Translations under genes and position numbers: made by a program
Shown: piece after piece, positions 10,083-19,785 of the stretch
Layout of the letters: each line of letters starts with the position of its first letter
Position numbering within the stretch: the stretch's first letter is position 1
From: Dactylonectria macrodidyma
Taxonomy: Eukaryota > Ascomycota > Sordariomycetes > Hypocreales > Nectriaceae
Length of the DNA stretch: 64,000 nt
Reading direction: 5' to 3'
Assembly (NCBI GenBank): GCA_020744425.1
Contig: JAGMUV010000044.1
Location: 248,001 to 312,000 of the forward strand
The notes under the pieces: generated by a model
The model's input: only the letters and a program-made list of their open reading frames with translations
Databases searched by the model: none
Told to the model about the DNA's origin: nothing

Positions 10083-11048
10083 ATGGTCACTGAACTCGAC
10101 TTTGTGACGCTGGACGTCTTCACGGCCACGCCGTTCAAGGGAAACCCTCTTGGCGTTGTCCATTTGCCCCCTCCCAGCAAGGGCGCCGCTCTTTCTCAGG
10201 CGCAAAAGCAAGCCATAGCAAGAGAGTTCAATCTCTCCGAGACGGTCTTCATCCATGACGTCGACTCCGACGACGAACAAGACACCCATACTCGTGTCAT
10301 CGATATCTTCATTACTACAAGGGAAATCCCCTTCGCCGGCCATCCCACTATCGGAACGGCGGCCTATCTCAGCGCAAAGAACGTGTCGAAGCTCATCACC
10401 AAGGCCGGTCCCATTCCCATCCGACTTGGCCCGGAAGACGGTGTCGTCAGCGCGACCATCCCCTACAACACCCACCTCAATACAAAGGTTCTTGGGGACT
10501 TGGAATCCTCCCTCTCGTCAAGCTTGTTGCACCTCACGCCCGAGATCAAGTCTGCAGAGCTCGGGGCTCCTCTCTTCAGCATCGTCAACGGCATGACTTT
10601 CGCGCTCATTCGCCTCTCGTCGCTCGAACTATTGTCCCGAGTTTCCCCCGGTCGCTTCCCCATCGCGGCTCAACATATCATGGATCCGGAATGGAGCGAA
10701 ACGTTCTTGGGGCGGTACTATAATGTCCTCATCGAGACCAGTGTCTCCAAAGTGGGTGTCAGGACAGTCAAGTTGCGGACAAGGTTGGTAGAGGACGTGA
10801 TTGAGGACCCGGCGACGGGTTCTGCGGCCTGCGCGTTGTCGACCTATCTTGCCCTTCACGAGTACGAGGAGACGAGAATTCGCTTCGATATCACTCAAGG
10901 TGTTGAGATGGGACGGCAGAGTGGCATCGCGGTCGATGTTGAAGTGGATATTGGAGAGGAGGGAGCAAGACGCATTCAAGAAGTGCGTCTTGGTGGAAAG
11001 GCAAGGCAAATCATGAGAGGCACAATCGTCGTCCCACCTGTCTCGTAG
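10083..11048 (+). CDS. PhzF family isomerase/epimerase-like protein
   Basis: Complete single-exon gene, 321 residues. The PhzF fold is two diaminopimelate-epimerase-like halves. Visible signatures: N-terminal 'FVTLDVFTATPFKGNPLGVV', 'FNLSETVFI' with the catalytic Glu at about E53, 'FAGHPTIGTAAYL' near residue 99, and 'EDPATGSAACALSTYLA' near 240. These residues form the active site in PhzF, where the Glu shuttles a proton. In fungi this family is not linked to phenazines; substrates are mostly unknown, probably small amino-acid-derived acids. The internal region between the halves is somewhat short, but no break is visible. Cytosolic. It shares a promoter region with the quinone oxidoreductase. 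Confidence 0.9.
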   Translation: MVTELDFVTLDVFTATPFKGNPLGVVHLPPPSKGAALSQAQKQAIAREFNLSETVFIHDVDSDDEQDTHTRVIDIFITTREIPFAGHPTIGTAAYLSAKNVSKLITKAGPIPIRLGPEDGVVSATIPYNTHLNTKVLGDLESSLSSSLLHLTPEIKSAELGAPLFSIVNGMTFALIRLSSLELLSRVSPGRFPIAAQHIMDPEWSETFLGRYYNVLIETSVSKVGVRTVKLRTRLVEDVIEDPATGSAACALSTYLALHEYEETRIRFDITQGVEMGRQSGIAVDVEVDIGEEGARRIQEVRLGGKARQIMRGTIVVPPVS

Positions 11049-12529
11049 TATCGTTTATGAAAATGAGGAAGACATCATCCCGCAGACGATCTGGCGCAGG
11101 ACAAGAAACCACCCGTTCTCACTTGAGAGGAACTCCGCCTCGTCAGGCCTGATGCCTCGTCCCACTGCACCTTTGTCCTTCGTCGCCCTCCCCGCGGGCT
11201 TCACTCGTACACCTGTCTAGTAAGTCTAGCGTCGCTAACCACTGTCGGTGAAGCTGGACATGCATTGCCCTGGGACCCTCCTCTAGGTGTACTTCCGAGG
11301 CCAGTTGCGGCCAAGTAGGCAGAAAGTAATCTAGTCGCCTGATGCAGAGGACGCCTCAAAAAGTTCTCGGCCGCTAAGGCGCTTGTAGCAACCGCAAAAC
11401 AGCAAAGGAACCAGGTTTATATCCCAGCACACGCAAATCACCTAGAAAGGGGTTTTCTTCAGCTTTCTGTTCGATTTCTGAATATTCTAGCTACGGCCCC
11501 GAATATGGATATTGCGGCCTGTGCCTTTGTGGTGTCCCTCGAGGCTCCCTGCAACAGAAAGACCACTGTAGAAGTGGTCGCAATTACAGGGCTCTTAAAG
11601 AGCACCATTAACGATATCAATAGGCAAGCGATAGCCTGAGGGTCTGACGCTAATTAATCACCTCTGCTATTTAAATTCCTTTTCTTTTTTTTTTCCAAAA
11701 ATACCCATTGTGCCAGCCGCCTAACTAAGCGTATAAAAGAGGCATAAGATGCAGCAATTGTAAAGTGTTACAGTCCGAGTTAGAACCAGGTCGTTATAGC
11801 TAGCAGAACTATATCGCCTTCACTTTTTTTTTTAAATTAATATAAAAAGCGATATATAAAGAAGGCGCTTCTCTCAAGATAAGTGATCACATCATGGAAG
11901 GTGCCCTGTATGACAATCGCCAGCGTACAGTACCAGCAAGATGGCGAGTGGGAAGACCAGGCAGCAAAGTCTCCTTGATTAAGGGGGCGTGAGTCTTTAT
12001 CAGACAAAAGAATGGTTTCTGGAGTCATAGTGTTCCAGGGTCAATTGTTCAATAGCACCAGCTGCTGAAGCAGCAGCAGGCTCACCAGTTCAGATAAAGC
12101 GACATAGACTAGATTCGGCTTTTCATAGATCGCAGGATTCCGACCAGGCGCACGGTTAAGAATTTGGGACAGAGGGATAGATGGGTAGTGGTGTCGGATG
12201 TGTTTAACCGATGAATGGATCATAGATCCTTTGATTGTCAAACGGAATATCATAATTTAGACTGTGGATAAGGAGTGCCGCAACTCAAAGGATAGGAAAT
12301 GCAACCTTAAACCAGGATCCGCAAAGTCAATTACTGCGGATCCGATCTGAAGGTATTCACATCTCAAGGTATAAGAAACAGCTAGCAAGCTGCTCAACCA
12401 ATCCACTCTGTTTGATATAGATGAAGGGTTGCGAACCCTAGGAGCCGCTTAGAGATATGCCCAGCAAAACAGAAACCGACCCTAATCATCAGTTCTAACA
12501 TCCATCATGAAAGCAAATGCCACCTAGCT
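11049..12529. other. Intergenic with possible transposase debris
   Basis: About 1.5 kb with no intact gene. A fragment near 11500-11640 resembles a Tc1/mariner-type helix-turn-helix; the rest is AT-rich, with poly-T runs at 11683 and 11825, and shows no recognisable coding signal. Confidence 0.45.
11500..11645 (+). pseudogene. Possible Tc1/mariner transposase N-terminal fragment
   Basis: The plus frame gives 'NMDIAACAFVVSLEAPC', then 'KTTVEVVAITGLLKSTIND' and 'INRQAIA' before a stop. This resembles the N-terminal helix-turn-helix of fungal Tc1/mariner transposases ('..ITG(L/I)..(S/R)T(I/V)N(D/E)IY..AI..GFDPN'). Only about 45 codons are visible and they end in a stop, so it would be a dead fragment. 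Recalled similarity, not verified. Confidence 0.35.
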
Positions 12530-13664
12530 CTACAGCTTGGACTCCGGCACCAATAGTGAGAGTCTCTCTTTCAGTGTGGTCTCTGCTTCTTCCTCGATCC
12601 TCTTAACCAGCTCATCGCATGTAGGGATATCATGAATCAGTCCAATGACCTGTCCAGTAGTCCAAACCTACAGGCCATAATTAGCAGTCAATCATTATAT
12701 CGCTCAACCCACAACTTCGTCAAATAGAAAAAGAGGGTTAACTTACGCCGAACTCCGTGTCGCCGTTGATAAACACCTCCTTGCCTCGCTTCCCGCCCAC
12801 ATACGACGCAATCTCCTCAAACTTTCCATCCTTACTCTCCCGCTCAATCTTTAGCGCATCCAGTGCAACCTTATTCTTATATAGCCGACTTGTATTCTTC
12901 CACCGCCGCATCAGTAATGTCGTGTCCGTCTCCTGCGCGCGCACAATCTCCTCCTTGACCTTGATGTGTACAGGTGCCTCCTGCGTACACATAAAGCGCG
13001 TGCCCATGTTAACGCCGCTCGCACCAAGGCAGAGTGCCGCAGCTAAGCCATATCCATCTGCAAAGCCACCGCTTGCAATAAAGGGCACTTTTAATACTTG
13101 TCGAGCCTTACTTAGAAGAATAAAGTTTGTAATGTCGCTCTCGCCAACATGACCCGCACATTCGAAACCATCAATACTGAGAAAGTCGACGTCGAGCTTA
13201 ATAGCGCTTTGGGCGTGGCGGATGGTGGTGCACTTATGAAGGATGGTGATGCCGGCCTTTTTTAGCTGTGCGACGACGGGGCCGGGCGAGTTGCCTGCCG
13301 TCTCGACGATCTTGATACCCTCATCGATGATGGCCTGGGCGTAGGCGCCGTAGTCTGGAGGCACAATGGCGGGGAGGAGGGTGATATTTACGCCGAAAGG
13401 GTTGCGAGTAAGGGAGCGGCACCGGCGGATCTCGTTGCGCAGGGCGATGGGTGTAGGGAAATTGAGGGCGGTGATGATGCCTAGGCCGCCAGCGTTGGAC
13501 ACGGCCGAGGCGAGTTCAGCGGTGCCTACGTGCATCATGCCGCCTTGGATGACGGGCACTGTATTGCACGACGAGTGTCAGTTGCGAGTTGGGTCAGGAA
13601 GCGAAAGAGAATGGCATGAACCTCTGATGCCCAACCGGCGGGTGAGTTCAGTCGCAAAGGGCAT
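12530..13664 (-). CDS. Nitronate monooxygenase (2-nitropropane dioxygenase-like)
   Basis: Three exons: 13622-13664, 12747-13558 and 12530-12667, giving 330 residues, about the length of class I nitronate monooxygenases. Introns are 63 nt (GTTCAT...CAG) and 79 nt (GTAAGT...TAG). The protein starts 'MPFATELTRRLGIRVPVIQG' and continues 'GGMMHVGTAELASAVSNAGG'. Later motifs are 'PFGVNI', 'IDGFECAGHVGE' (its His is the likely catalytic base) and 'PFIASGGFADGYGLAAAL' with 'CLGASGVNMGTRF', which binds FMN phosphate in a TIM barrel. It oxidises alkyl nitronates such as propionate-3-nitronate to carbonyl compounds and nitrite, a detoxification or nitro-compound catabolic step. Cytosolic or peroxisomal; no clear PTS1 (ends ...PESKL). 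Confidence 0.9.
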
Positions 13665-16316
13665 TTTGACGGCTATTGTGTTCAGACCAAGGATCAAAGC
13701 TGACGTTGATGGATGATGTATCTTGTAGCACGACTCGAAGGAGGCAAAAAAAGGGTTTGAGAAACGACGGCAAAGGAGCAAGTTTACACTTAAATGATGA
13801 GTGTGTCGGCAGCACACTCTAGACCAAACCAAGTCTATAGCCGTAAGCAGAGAAAATATTGAGCCGCCCGAGGCCGAAGTTGTCAAAGAGAGGAGGATAT
13901 CAATCCGTTCGCCGTAGGTTGCCGAGGGATAATCCGCTCAGATCGGCCTGCAGTCCCTTCGTCCCGGAATCTCGGATCTTGCATGATCGACAGCCGCAAC
14001 GCACGGGGTCCGACTATTTCAGGTTAGTATATTCAAATGGAGCCGCCGGAGTGACTATAACTGGAAAGTGCCTCGGTCAAATCGGAGCGGCGTATGGTGG
14101 AGCCCACTACCGAGCAGTCGAGTTCTCCGAGAGAGGGGCGAGACAACGCCGTTCTCTTTCGCTCGGAGTACACTTTCCTCCGATATTTTGACCACATGCA
14201 AGAGTGTTCATTAAGTACGCTTCCCAATGTGCAAAATGAATGTCAGACTGGCCGCATGTGAGCCATATAGGTAGGCCAAGCTCGCTTGTGGTTGGGTACA
14301 CTTTCAGTGACCTCCACAATTCGGATCGTTGGTTTTGGGCAAGCTGAGAAGTATGTGAGTTGTGATAGTTCAGTCCGCCAAATAACTGAATTGCTGTAAT
14401 AACAAGTCACAAACTGGACTCTCTAGTATTGACATGACAGCTCCTCAGCGGATTGACCTGACCCCCTACGTCTAGACGTGCTCAACATGATTGGTTATCG
14501 CTGCATTGCGTTGTGAATTCGTGACGCTGTGGTACCCTAACTCGTCATCCTACAGTACTGCCATTGACGACGCGCGTAACGTAGCCTGCACTTTTCGTCC
14601 ATCTACTGGGAAATATGCAATCAGAAATGAGACAGAGAGAAGATAGCTTCTTCTGCCGAATCTAGACTCGCTGTGCTCACGAAATGCCGCATCTTAGGTC
14701 GAGACGGCTGATTGGCGGCTTCTTCTATCACGTCACACAGAGCGAGATCTGCATGTACTTTAATAGTCGACCAGGCTTCAAGAACCATACCTCGTAGTAC
14801 AGTTGGACTGCATAGATTGTCCTTCGCGCCCGTTGTGACATCCTGTTGGCTCCGGAGCATTTTGTACAAGAAGATGTTGCCGGCTTGCGTGTTTTGCTGG
14901 GACAATCTTCACAAAAAGGTGGCACATTGGATGTTGACAAGTTTGGATTCGAGGAGGAGGGCTGCGTACGCCAAGCCTCCTGTTCGGCGTTCACTCCGAG
15001 CGAGTAATACATGGACGGCCTTCTCAATATGAGCAGGGGATGGCGCTCTATTACTGTGTCTAGAAAGAGTCGAGAATACAACTTGCTTCTTTGTGCTGTG
15101 TTAACACGCGCACAAGGCAAGACGATGCGGTTGGGGTATTGATATTGAGACACAATGGGCAAGCTGAAATCAAAGTACAGACAGGCGGTGGGAGGTATCT
15201 CGGAGGCAACTGAAGGTTAATGCGGATCCCCTCATTAAAGGAGAACGAATCGTCTATTGTCTGGTCCTCGCAAGGACAATTTGACATCCTGCCTAAACTA
15301 CCACAATACCACACTCTGAGGTGGCCAGTCGAAACAAGCAGCTGAGGTGCATCCTACACCACACCATCTGTTTGGGGATGTGGAGAGAGGGGTTGAAGGG
15401 GGAAAGCGGGTGGGGGCTCAGGTTCTTGGCATCCTACACACACAACATTGCTAAAGTAAGTAATCGACCACAACGAGATGTTACACATGCGTGTGATTGA
15501 AATTAGCAAATTTAGTTGAACTTTGTCAATGAATGCGCTGTATTATGAAAGTTTCGCTGTTGTGAGTATATTCAAAGTTGTGCCATTTGCTGCTACGGTA
15601 TTTCAGTGCACGGGGTGTTGCAGCCCAACCTGTATGCCAGCCATAAGAAATGTGCCAGGCAGACAGGTGTGCAGTCTGAATGGTCCTTGTGCCACGCCAC
15701 TATGCGTGTCAGCCCAAAGTGTGTGCCAGTGTTAGACGTGTGCCTGCCTGATGGATGCGAGAAAGCTGTACCCCCTAGTAGTGGATTTGATTTTATCTAG
15801 CGGTTTGTTTTCCTACAACGCACTGCGCCAGCCTACTTCTCTCCAGAACGAGCGTGGATGAGGCCGTAATGGGTGGTCGGATGTTCGGTGGCCTCAGTGC
15901 TCACTAGGAGAAACAACAACTATTTCAGTTCGCAGTGTTGTGTTGGATTCCTGTTACCTACCACAGATATTCTGCCTTTCGATCGAAACGGCATTATCAT
16001 TATAGTTAGACGTCCACCATTCCAGTTTCAACGGTTGCCGCTTTACTCGACAGTGGTATCGAGCGCCCTTCGGATGGCCCAAATACGGGAAATTCCTTGA
16101 CCTGGCAGGCATTGGCTGCAATAGTTGATGACAAGAGCTAAGCTTGCTCGTGATAGAGAGTTCGCTTCGACAGCCTTCTCACTATGCTATCAGAAGTTTT
16201 GTTGTTGACCTTGAGTGGGTTAACATGACCACGCGACAAAAGTAGACTTAGAACCAGAACCAGCACGACGCACCAGAGGCTGATAGATCGCCACGTTGCG
16301 GAGTTCTGCCATTACG
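13665..16316. other. Long intergenic region, few signals
   Basis: About 2.6 kb. The only frame I single out is the small Cys-rich one at 15529. Minus-strand frames between 14600 and 15320 are short, broken and unrecognised; they could be a decayed gene. No transposon termini are seen here. Confidence 0.4.
15529..15735 (+). CDS. Small Cys-rich protein candidate, possibly secreted
   Basis: A 68-residue frame from ATG 15529. The N-terminal ~25 residues are hydrophobic (about 'FAVVSIFKVVPFAATVF') and could be a signal peptide, followed by a 40-residue tail with nine cysteines in spacings such as C-x2-CC-x3-C, then C-x6-C-x4-C-x6-C-x-C. That composition is typical of small secreted cysteine-rich proteins of fungi. 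Against it: it is alone in a non-coding stretch, has no homolog that I recognise, and nine (an odd number of) cysteines is unusual for a fully disulfide-bonded peptide. It may be a chance frame. Confidence 0.25.
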   Translation: MNALYYESFAVVSIFKVVPFAATVFQCTGCCSPTCMPAIRNVPGRQVCSLNGPCATPLCVSAQSVCQC

Positions 16317-16796
16317 CTATGGGTTGATCGGAATCTTCGACTGGCCTAAGTGGTACATTGCAGCCCTCCGATGAGATGTTATCCTCGGCCAATTTTGCGT
16401 AGAATGCCCTTGTGACGCTGCTGCCTCTACATCATCCTTCTCAGAGATTGCAGCCTCGACCCACGTCTGGAAAGCACCTCGTCGCAGAATACCATAGAGT
16501 CCATCTGGAGAATCTACCACCTTGTGATCTGGCCAACTCTCCTCGATTTCGCCCGGAAGACTGGCCGTGCAGATATAAGCAGGAAGTAGAACCATCTGTG
16601 TCTCACTCAGAAACCTATGCAGGACTACGGCCGCCTGCTGGGTGATATTTTTCAAAGAGAGCAGGCCACTGCCTTCTATTTCATCTTCATCGATTCGACT
16701 GAAGTTGAAGCCAATCTCTCCGCCGTCCGGGGTTCGGACAGTATGCCAGCCGTCGGGGGATGGGCCCTCCAAGGTCGAGTCCCCGAGCACAGACAA
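16317..16796 (-). CDS. Hypothetical protein, start not resolved
   Basis: A minus-strand frame of about 159 codons ending at 16317. It has ordinary protein composition ('DGWHTVRTPDGGEIGFNFSR', 'LLPAYICTASLPGEIEE', 'WVEAAISEKDD') but no domain I recognise. The frame has a stop just upstream of 16796 and no ATG at its 5' end (the first candidate codon is TTG), so either the true start is the internal methionine near 16600 or an upstream exon, perhaps from ATG 16987 in another frame, is spliced on. I could not find a convincing acceptor. Low confidence. Confidence 0.35.
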   Translation of the reverse strand: MSVLGDSTLEGPSPDGWHTVRTPDGGEIGFNFSRIDEDEIEGSGLLSLKNITQQAAVVLHRFLSETQMVLLPAYICTASLPGEIEESWPDHKVVDSPDGLYGILRRGAFQTWVEAAISEKDDVEAAASQGHSTQNWPRITSHRRAAMYHLGQSKIPINP

Positions 16797-17627
16797 GAGT
16801 GCGAATGAAAGTTAATTATATGGTTTGACGCCGTTGTGGTTTCAGCCGCACGCACAACCCGATGGCATGCAGCGACCGCCACGGTGAAAGAGCTTGGCGC
16901 CTGGAAAGGAAGGGCTGACAGCCGTTGTTGAGATTCTGTGATCAAAACGCTCAATTTCTTGGAATTATACCCGGATGGCGCTCGCATCGGCTTGCGCCAT
17001 AGGCTATCACCCTCGCTAACTTAGGATATTTCAACGGACAACCCCAGATGTCTCCACGAAGCAGCCGCTGTGGCGCCACATAACCGACCGCGCTATGTAC
17101 GCAGTTCCTTACGAATACCTTTGAAGTACTTCCGCGTCCTTCTTGGGTCCCGAATCCGACTATATTCGAGGTCAAGGGCTGTAACGGCGAAGGTAGGATC
17201 GTGTTGGTGCTGGTGGTCACTGGCGTTTATGGCGACGCCACAGCTGGAGCCCTAGCGCCACACGTGGCTGAGCTTGCGCATGTACCAGTATCAATTGGGT
17301 AAAGTGGGGTTTGCTTGGCTGTTTTTCGTCTGGGAGGCCTGCACCTGGTAGGCTTCGCCGCGGACTAGCACATAACCCTAACCCAACTTTCTGCCTCGCC
17401 TTGTGCGGCTGAAGCAGCCTACGGCACTTGCAGAGGCTGAGCAAGCCGAGCTGGAGGAAGCCCAGATCGCAGCACAATGAGCAGCTCAAAAGCCCTGGTG
17501 ACGCCTCAATCAGGCACTCTCCAATAGTTCTTCGCTCTTCTTCCAAGCCAAAGCTTGGCAGCGCTCTACCGTTCGCTCCCATTGCATATTTCCGTGCCAG
17601 CAACACCACAAGGTTTATGCAACAACA
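16797..17627. other. Upstream region of the HET gene
   Basis: Mixed-composition sequence without a supported gene. The last few hundred bases presumably hold the promoter of the HET-domain gene. A 'cataaccctaaccc' at 17371 resembles a telomere unit but is single. Confidence 0.4.
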
Positions 17628-19703
17628 ATGGCGAACTTCGTGTTTACTCCTCGACCATTCTATCCGTCACTGTCGTCTCAAGGCCAAGAGATTCGCCTGT
17701 TGCACCTGCAGCCTGGCACTGGCGACGATGCAATCGAGTGCCGTCTTAGTGTCGCCTCCCTGGAGTCCGACCCTGCATATGAAGCGCTCTCCTACCAGTG
17801 GGGCAGAGCTCCGACTGATGTGTCTGTAGATGGGCACAAGGTCACTATCCCACTGAGCCTCGAGCACGCGCTAAAGAGGCTGCGACTCGCCGATCGCGAA
17901 CGAATTCTCTGGGCGGACGCGATATGCATCAACCAATCCGATGTCGCGGAGCGCAACGCGCAGGTCGCCCTCATGGCCGATATCTACCGCAAGTGCACCA
18001 TGTGTCTGATCTGGCTCGGCTCGACGAGCTGGGACTTTGACAACCCGGACGACCGGCTCGGGGGCGACCTGCCGGAGTTGCTCGCGGCCCTAGCGACCAA
18101 GCACCACCGTGACCAGCCCGACGCGCCGCCCATCGGCCGCATGCTCGGCTTCACGCGGATTCCTCTCATGGAGTTCAACGACGCGGGATGGTGGAGGAGG
18201 ATCTGGGTCGTCCAGGAGGTGGTGCTCGCGCCCCGGTCCACCGTCATCTGCGGCACCCTCGAAATGGACTTCTCCGCCCTGACCAAGGCCGCCGAGTTCG
18301 TTGACGAGCACGACCTCGGCTCCGTCTGGACCCTCAGCACCCACGTCACCGACGACCTCTGTCACTGCATGGATCACATGAAGAACACCTTCATTTGGGC
18401 ACACCTGCTAGAGATGAGGGACCGCGTTTTCCGGCTGCTGCAGGTGAACCGTCGCCCCCCCGAGGCTGTCATCAGCAGTAGTCTGGTTGTCCCAGATGCG
18501 CCGGCAGATGCAAAGCCCAATGGCGTCATCGACGTCATGCTTGCTGTCAGAGATCGGGACTGTACCGATCCGCGAGACAAGATCTTCGGCATCCTATCTC
18601 TGGTCCAGGACTGGGGGAGCTGGTCCCCTATCCAGGCCGACTATTCGAATGACATGGAGAATCTGTTCGGTGACTTCGCCAAGAGAATGGTTGTGGGTGA
18701 ATCTGGCCCCAAGACACTGCTACTTTCTCAAGGGATTCGATCCGAGCCTGACGTCATGGCAGGCTTGCCTAGCTGGGTGCCTGACTGGTCACAGAAGGGC
18801 AGCGGATACGATGCTTACCTCTGGTATCTCGAGACGCAACAGCCTCCGACTCCAGGTGGTCAGCTCGCGTCCATTCTTGGCTCCACGCTGGTCTTGGGGC
18901 GCGGCCTGTCCAGAGGAACGATCACCGAGGTGACAATCACAGGAGTTCCGCTTCACAAGAGCTACGGCCAACCAATATCGATGGAGAACTTCAGGAGATT
19001 CACCGGCATGCTCAGCAGCTGGAGCGAGTTCGCCGGCATGAAAAATGAGATGTCTCTCCATGGTATTCTGCGCCGGCACGCCCGCGAGGACGAGCAGCCA
19101 GACGAGACCGAGGCAGCAGGGGACAGCGGAAGCTACGCGCGCCTCATGCAGGACATGGAGCGGTGCGCAGATGACTACGACTTTATGCCCGACGTGCAAG
19201 ATCTCTTCGCTTTCGTCGCGCACCACCGTCGCGCCCTGCGGCGCATGGAGCCGGACGAGGAGGTCTTCTACCGCACACTGGTCCGTGACACCTTCCCGCT
19301 GCACCTGCGGCAGCCCCAATACCACCAAGAGGCCCTCTGCATCCTCAGGATGCTGGTCACCTTCTACACCTTGGTTGGGGACCCGGATCGCTTTTTGACG
19401 CGGGTCCACAGCGTGATGCTGGACAAGATGAGCGAGACGCTGGAGCTGGTCAACTTTACCGACAAGAGGCTATTCAGGGCGGGAGACCAGATGCTTGGAA
19501 TAGCGCCCAAGGACGCACAGGTAGGGGATGAGGTCTTCTCCTTCGAGGGCGTCGAGACCGCATTCATCCTGAGGTCGGTGGGGACGCAAATAGTCGATGG
19601 GAAAGGGGAGCAGGCCTGCTACAAGCTTGTTGGACACTGCTATGTTGATCGACTCACAAAGGAGGCGCGGTGGCAAGGAGCTAAAGAGGTATACATACAG
19701 TAG
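17628..19703 (+). CDS. Heterokaryon-incompatibility (HET) domain protein
   Basis: Complete, intronless, 691 residues. The HET domain occupies about residues 45-200 and shows its three hallmark blocks: 'YEALSYQWG' near 50, 'ILWADAICINQSDVAERNAQ' with 'VALMADIY' near 90-117, and 'WWRRIWVVQEVVLA' near 190. After it comes a long variable region ('DPRDKIFGILSL', 'YSNDMENLFGDFAKRMV') seen in the het-6/Tol-like class, and a C-terminal block around 'FRAGDQMLGIAPKDAQVGDE' that is a common HET-protein tail. HET proteins trigger cell death after fusion of incompatible hyphae; the HET domain is TIR-like. No NACHT or WD40 domain is attached. Coding GC is high and no RIP is evident. It ends 82 bases from the convergent gene at 19786. 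Confidence 0.95.
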   Translation: MANFVFTPRPFYPSLSSQGQEIRLLHLQPGTGDDAIECRLSVASLESDPAYEALSYQWGRAPTDVSVDGHKVTIPLSLEHALKRLRLADRERILWADAICINQSDVAERNAQVALMADIYRKCTMCLIWLGSTSWDFDNPDDRLGGDLPELLAALATKHHRDQPDAPPIGRMLGFTRIPLMEFNDAGWWRRIWVVQEVVLAPRSTVICGTLEMDFSALTKAAEFVDEHDLGSVWTLSTHVTDDLCHCMDHMKNTFIWAHLLEMRDRVFRLLQVNRRPPEAVISSSLVVPDAPADAKPNGVIDVMLAVRDRDCTDPRDKIFGILSLVQDWGSWSPIQADYSNDMENLFGDFAKRMVVGESGPKTLLLSQGIRSEPDVMAGLPSWVPDWSQKGSGYDAYLWYLETQQPPTPGGQLASILGSTLVLGRGLSRGTITEVTITGVPLHKSYGQPISMENFRRFTGMLSSWSEFAGMKNEMSLHGILRRHAREDEQPDETEAAGDSGSYARLMQDMERCADDYDFMPDVQDLFAFVAHHRRALRRMEPDEEVFYRTLVRDTFPLHLRQPQYHQEALCILRMLVTFYTLVGDPDRFLTRVHSVMLDKMSETLELVNFTDKRLFRAGDQMLGIAPKDAQVGDEVFSFEGVETAFILRSVGTQIVDGKGEQACYKLVGHCYVDRLTKEARWQGAKEVYIQ

Positions 19704-19785
19704 TCTCGGGTCAACAAACCTCTGCTGTGACCATGACTGGCGTTTGGATCGAAATTGACTGTCTTCCTATCGATTATATGCAAAA

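Noticed and set aside
13859..14319. Several overlapping frames of 60-110 codons on both strands
   Set aside because: No motif, overlapping on both strands, no splice signals.
17371..17384. Telomere-like 'ccctaaccc'
   Set aside because: Only a single unit; another single unit at 45070. No array, so not a telomere.
18789..19409. 206-codon frame on the minus strand inside the HET gene
   Set aside because: Fully antisense to the HET coding region; composition follows the mirror of a GC-rich gene and no motif is seen.
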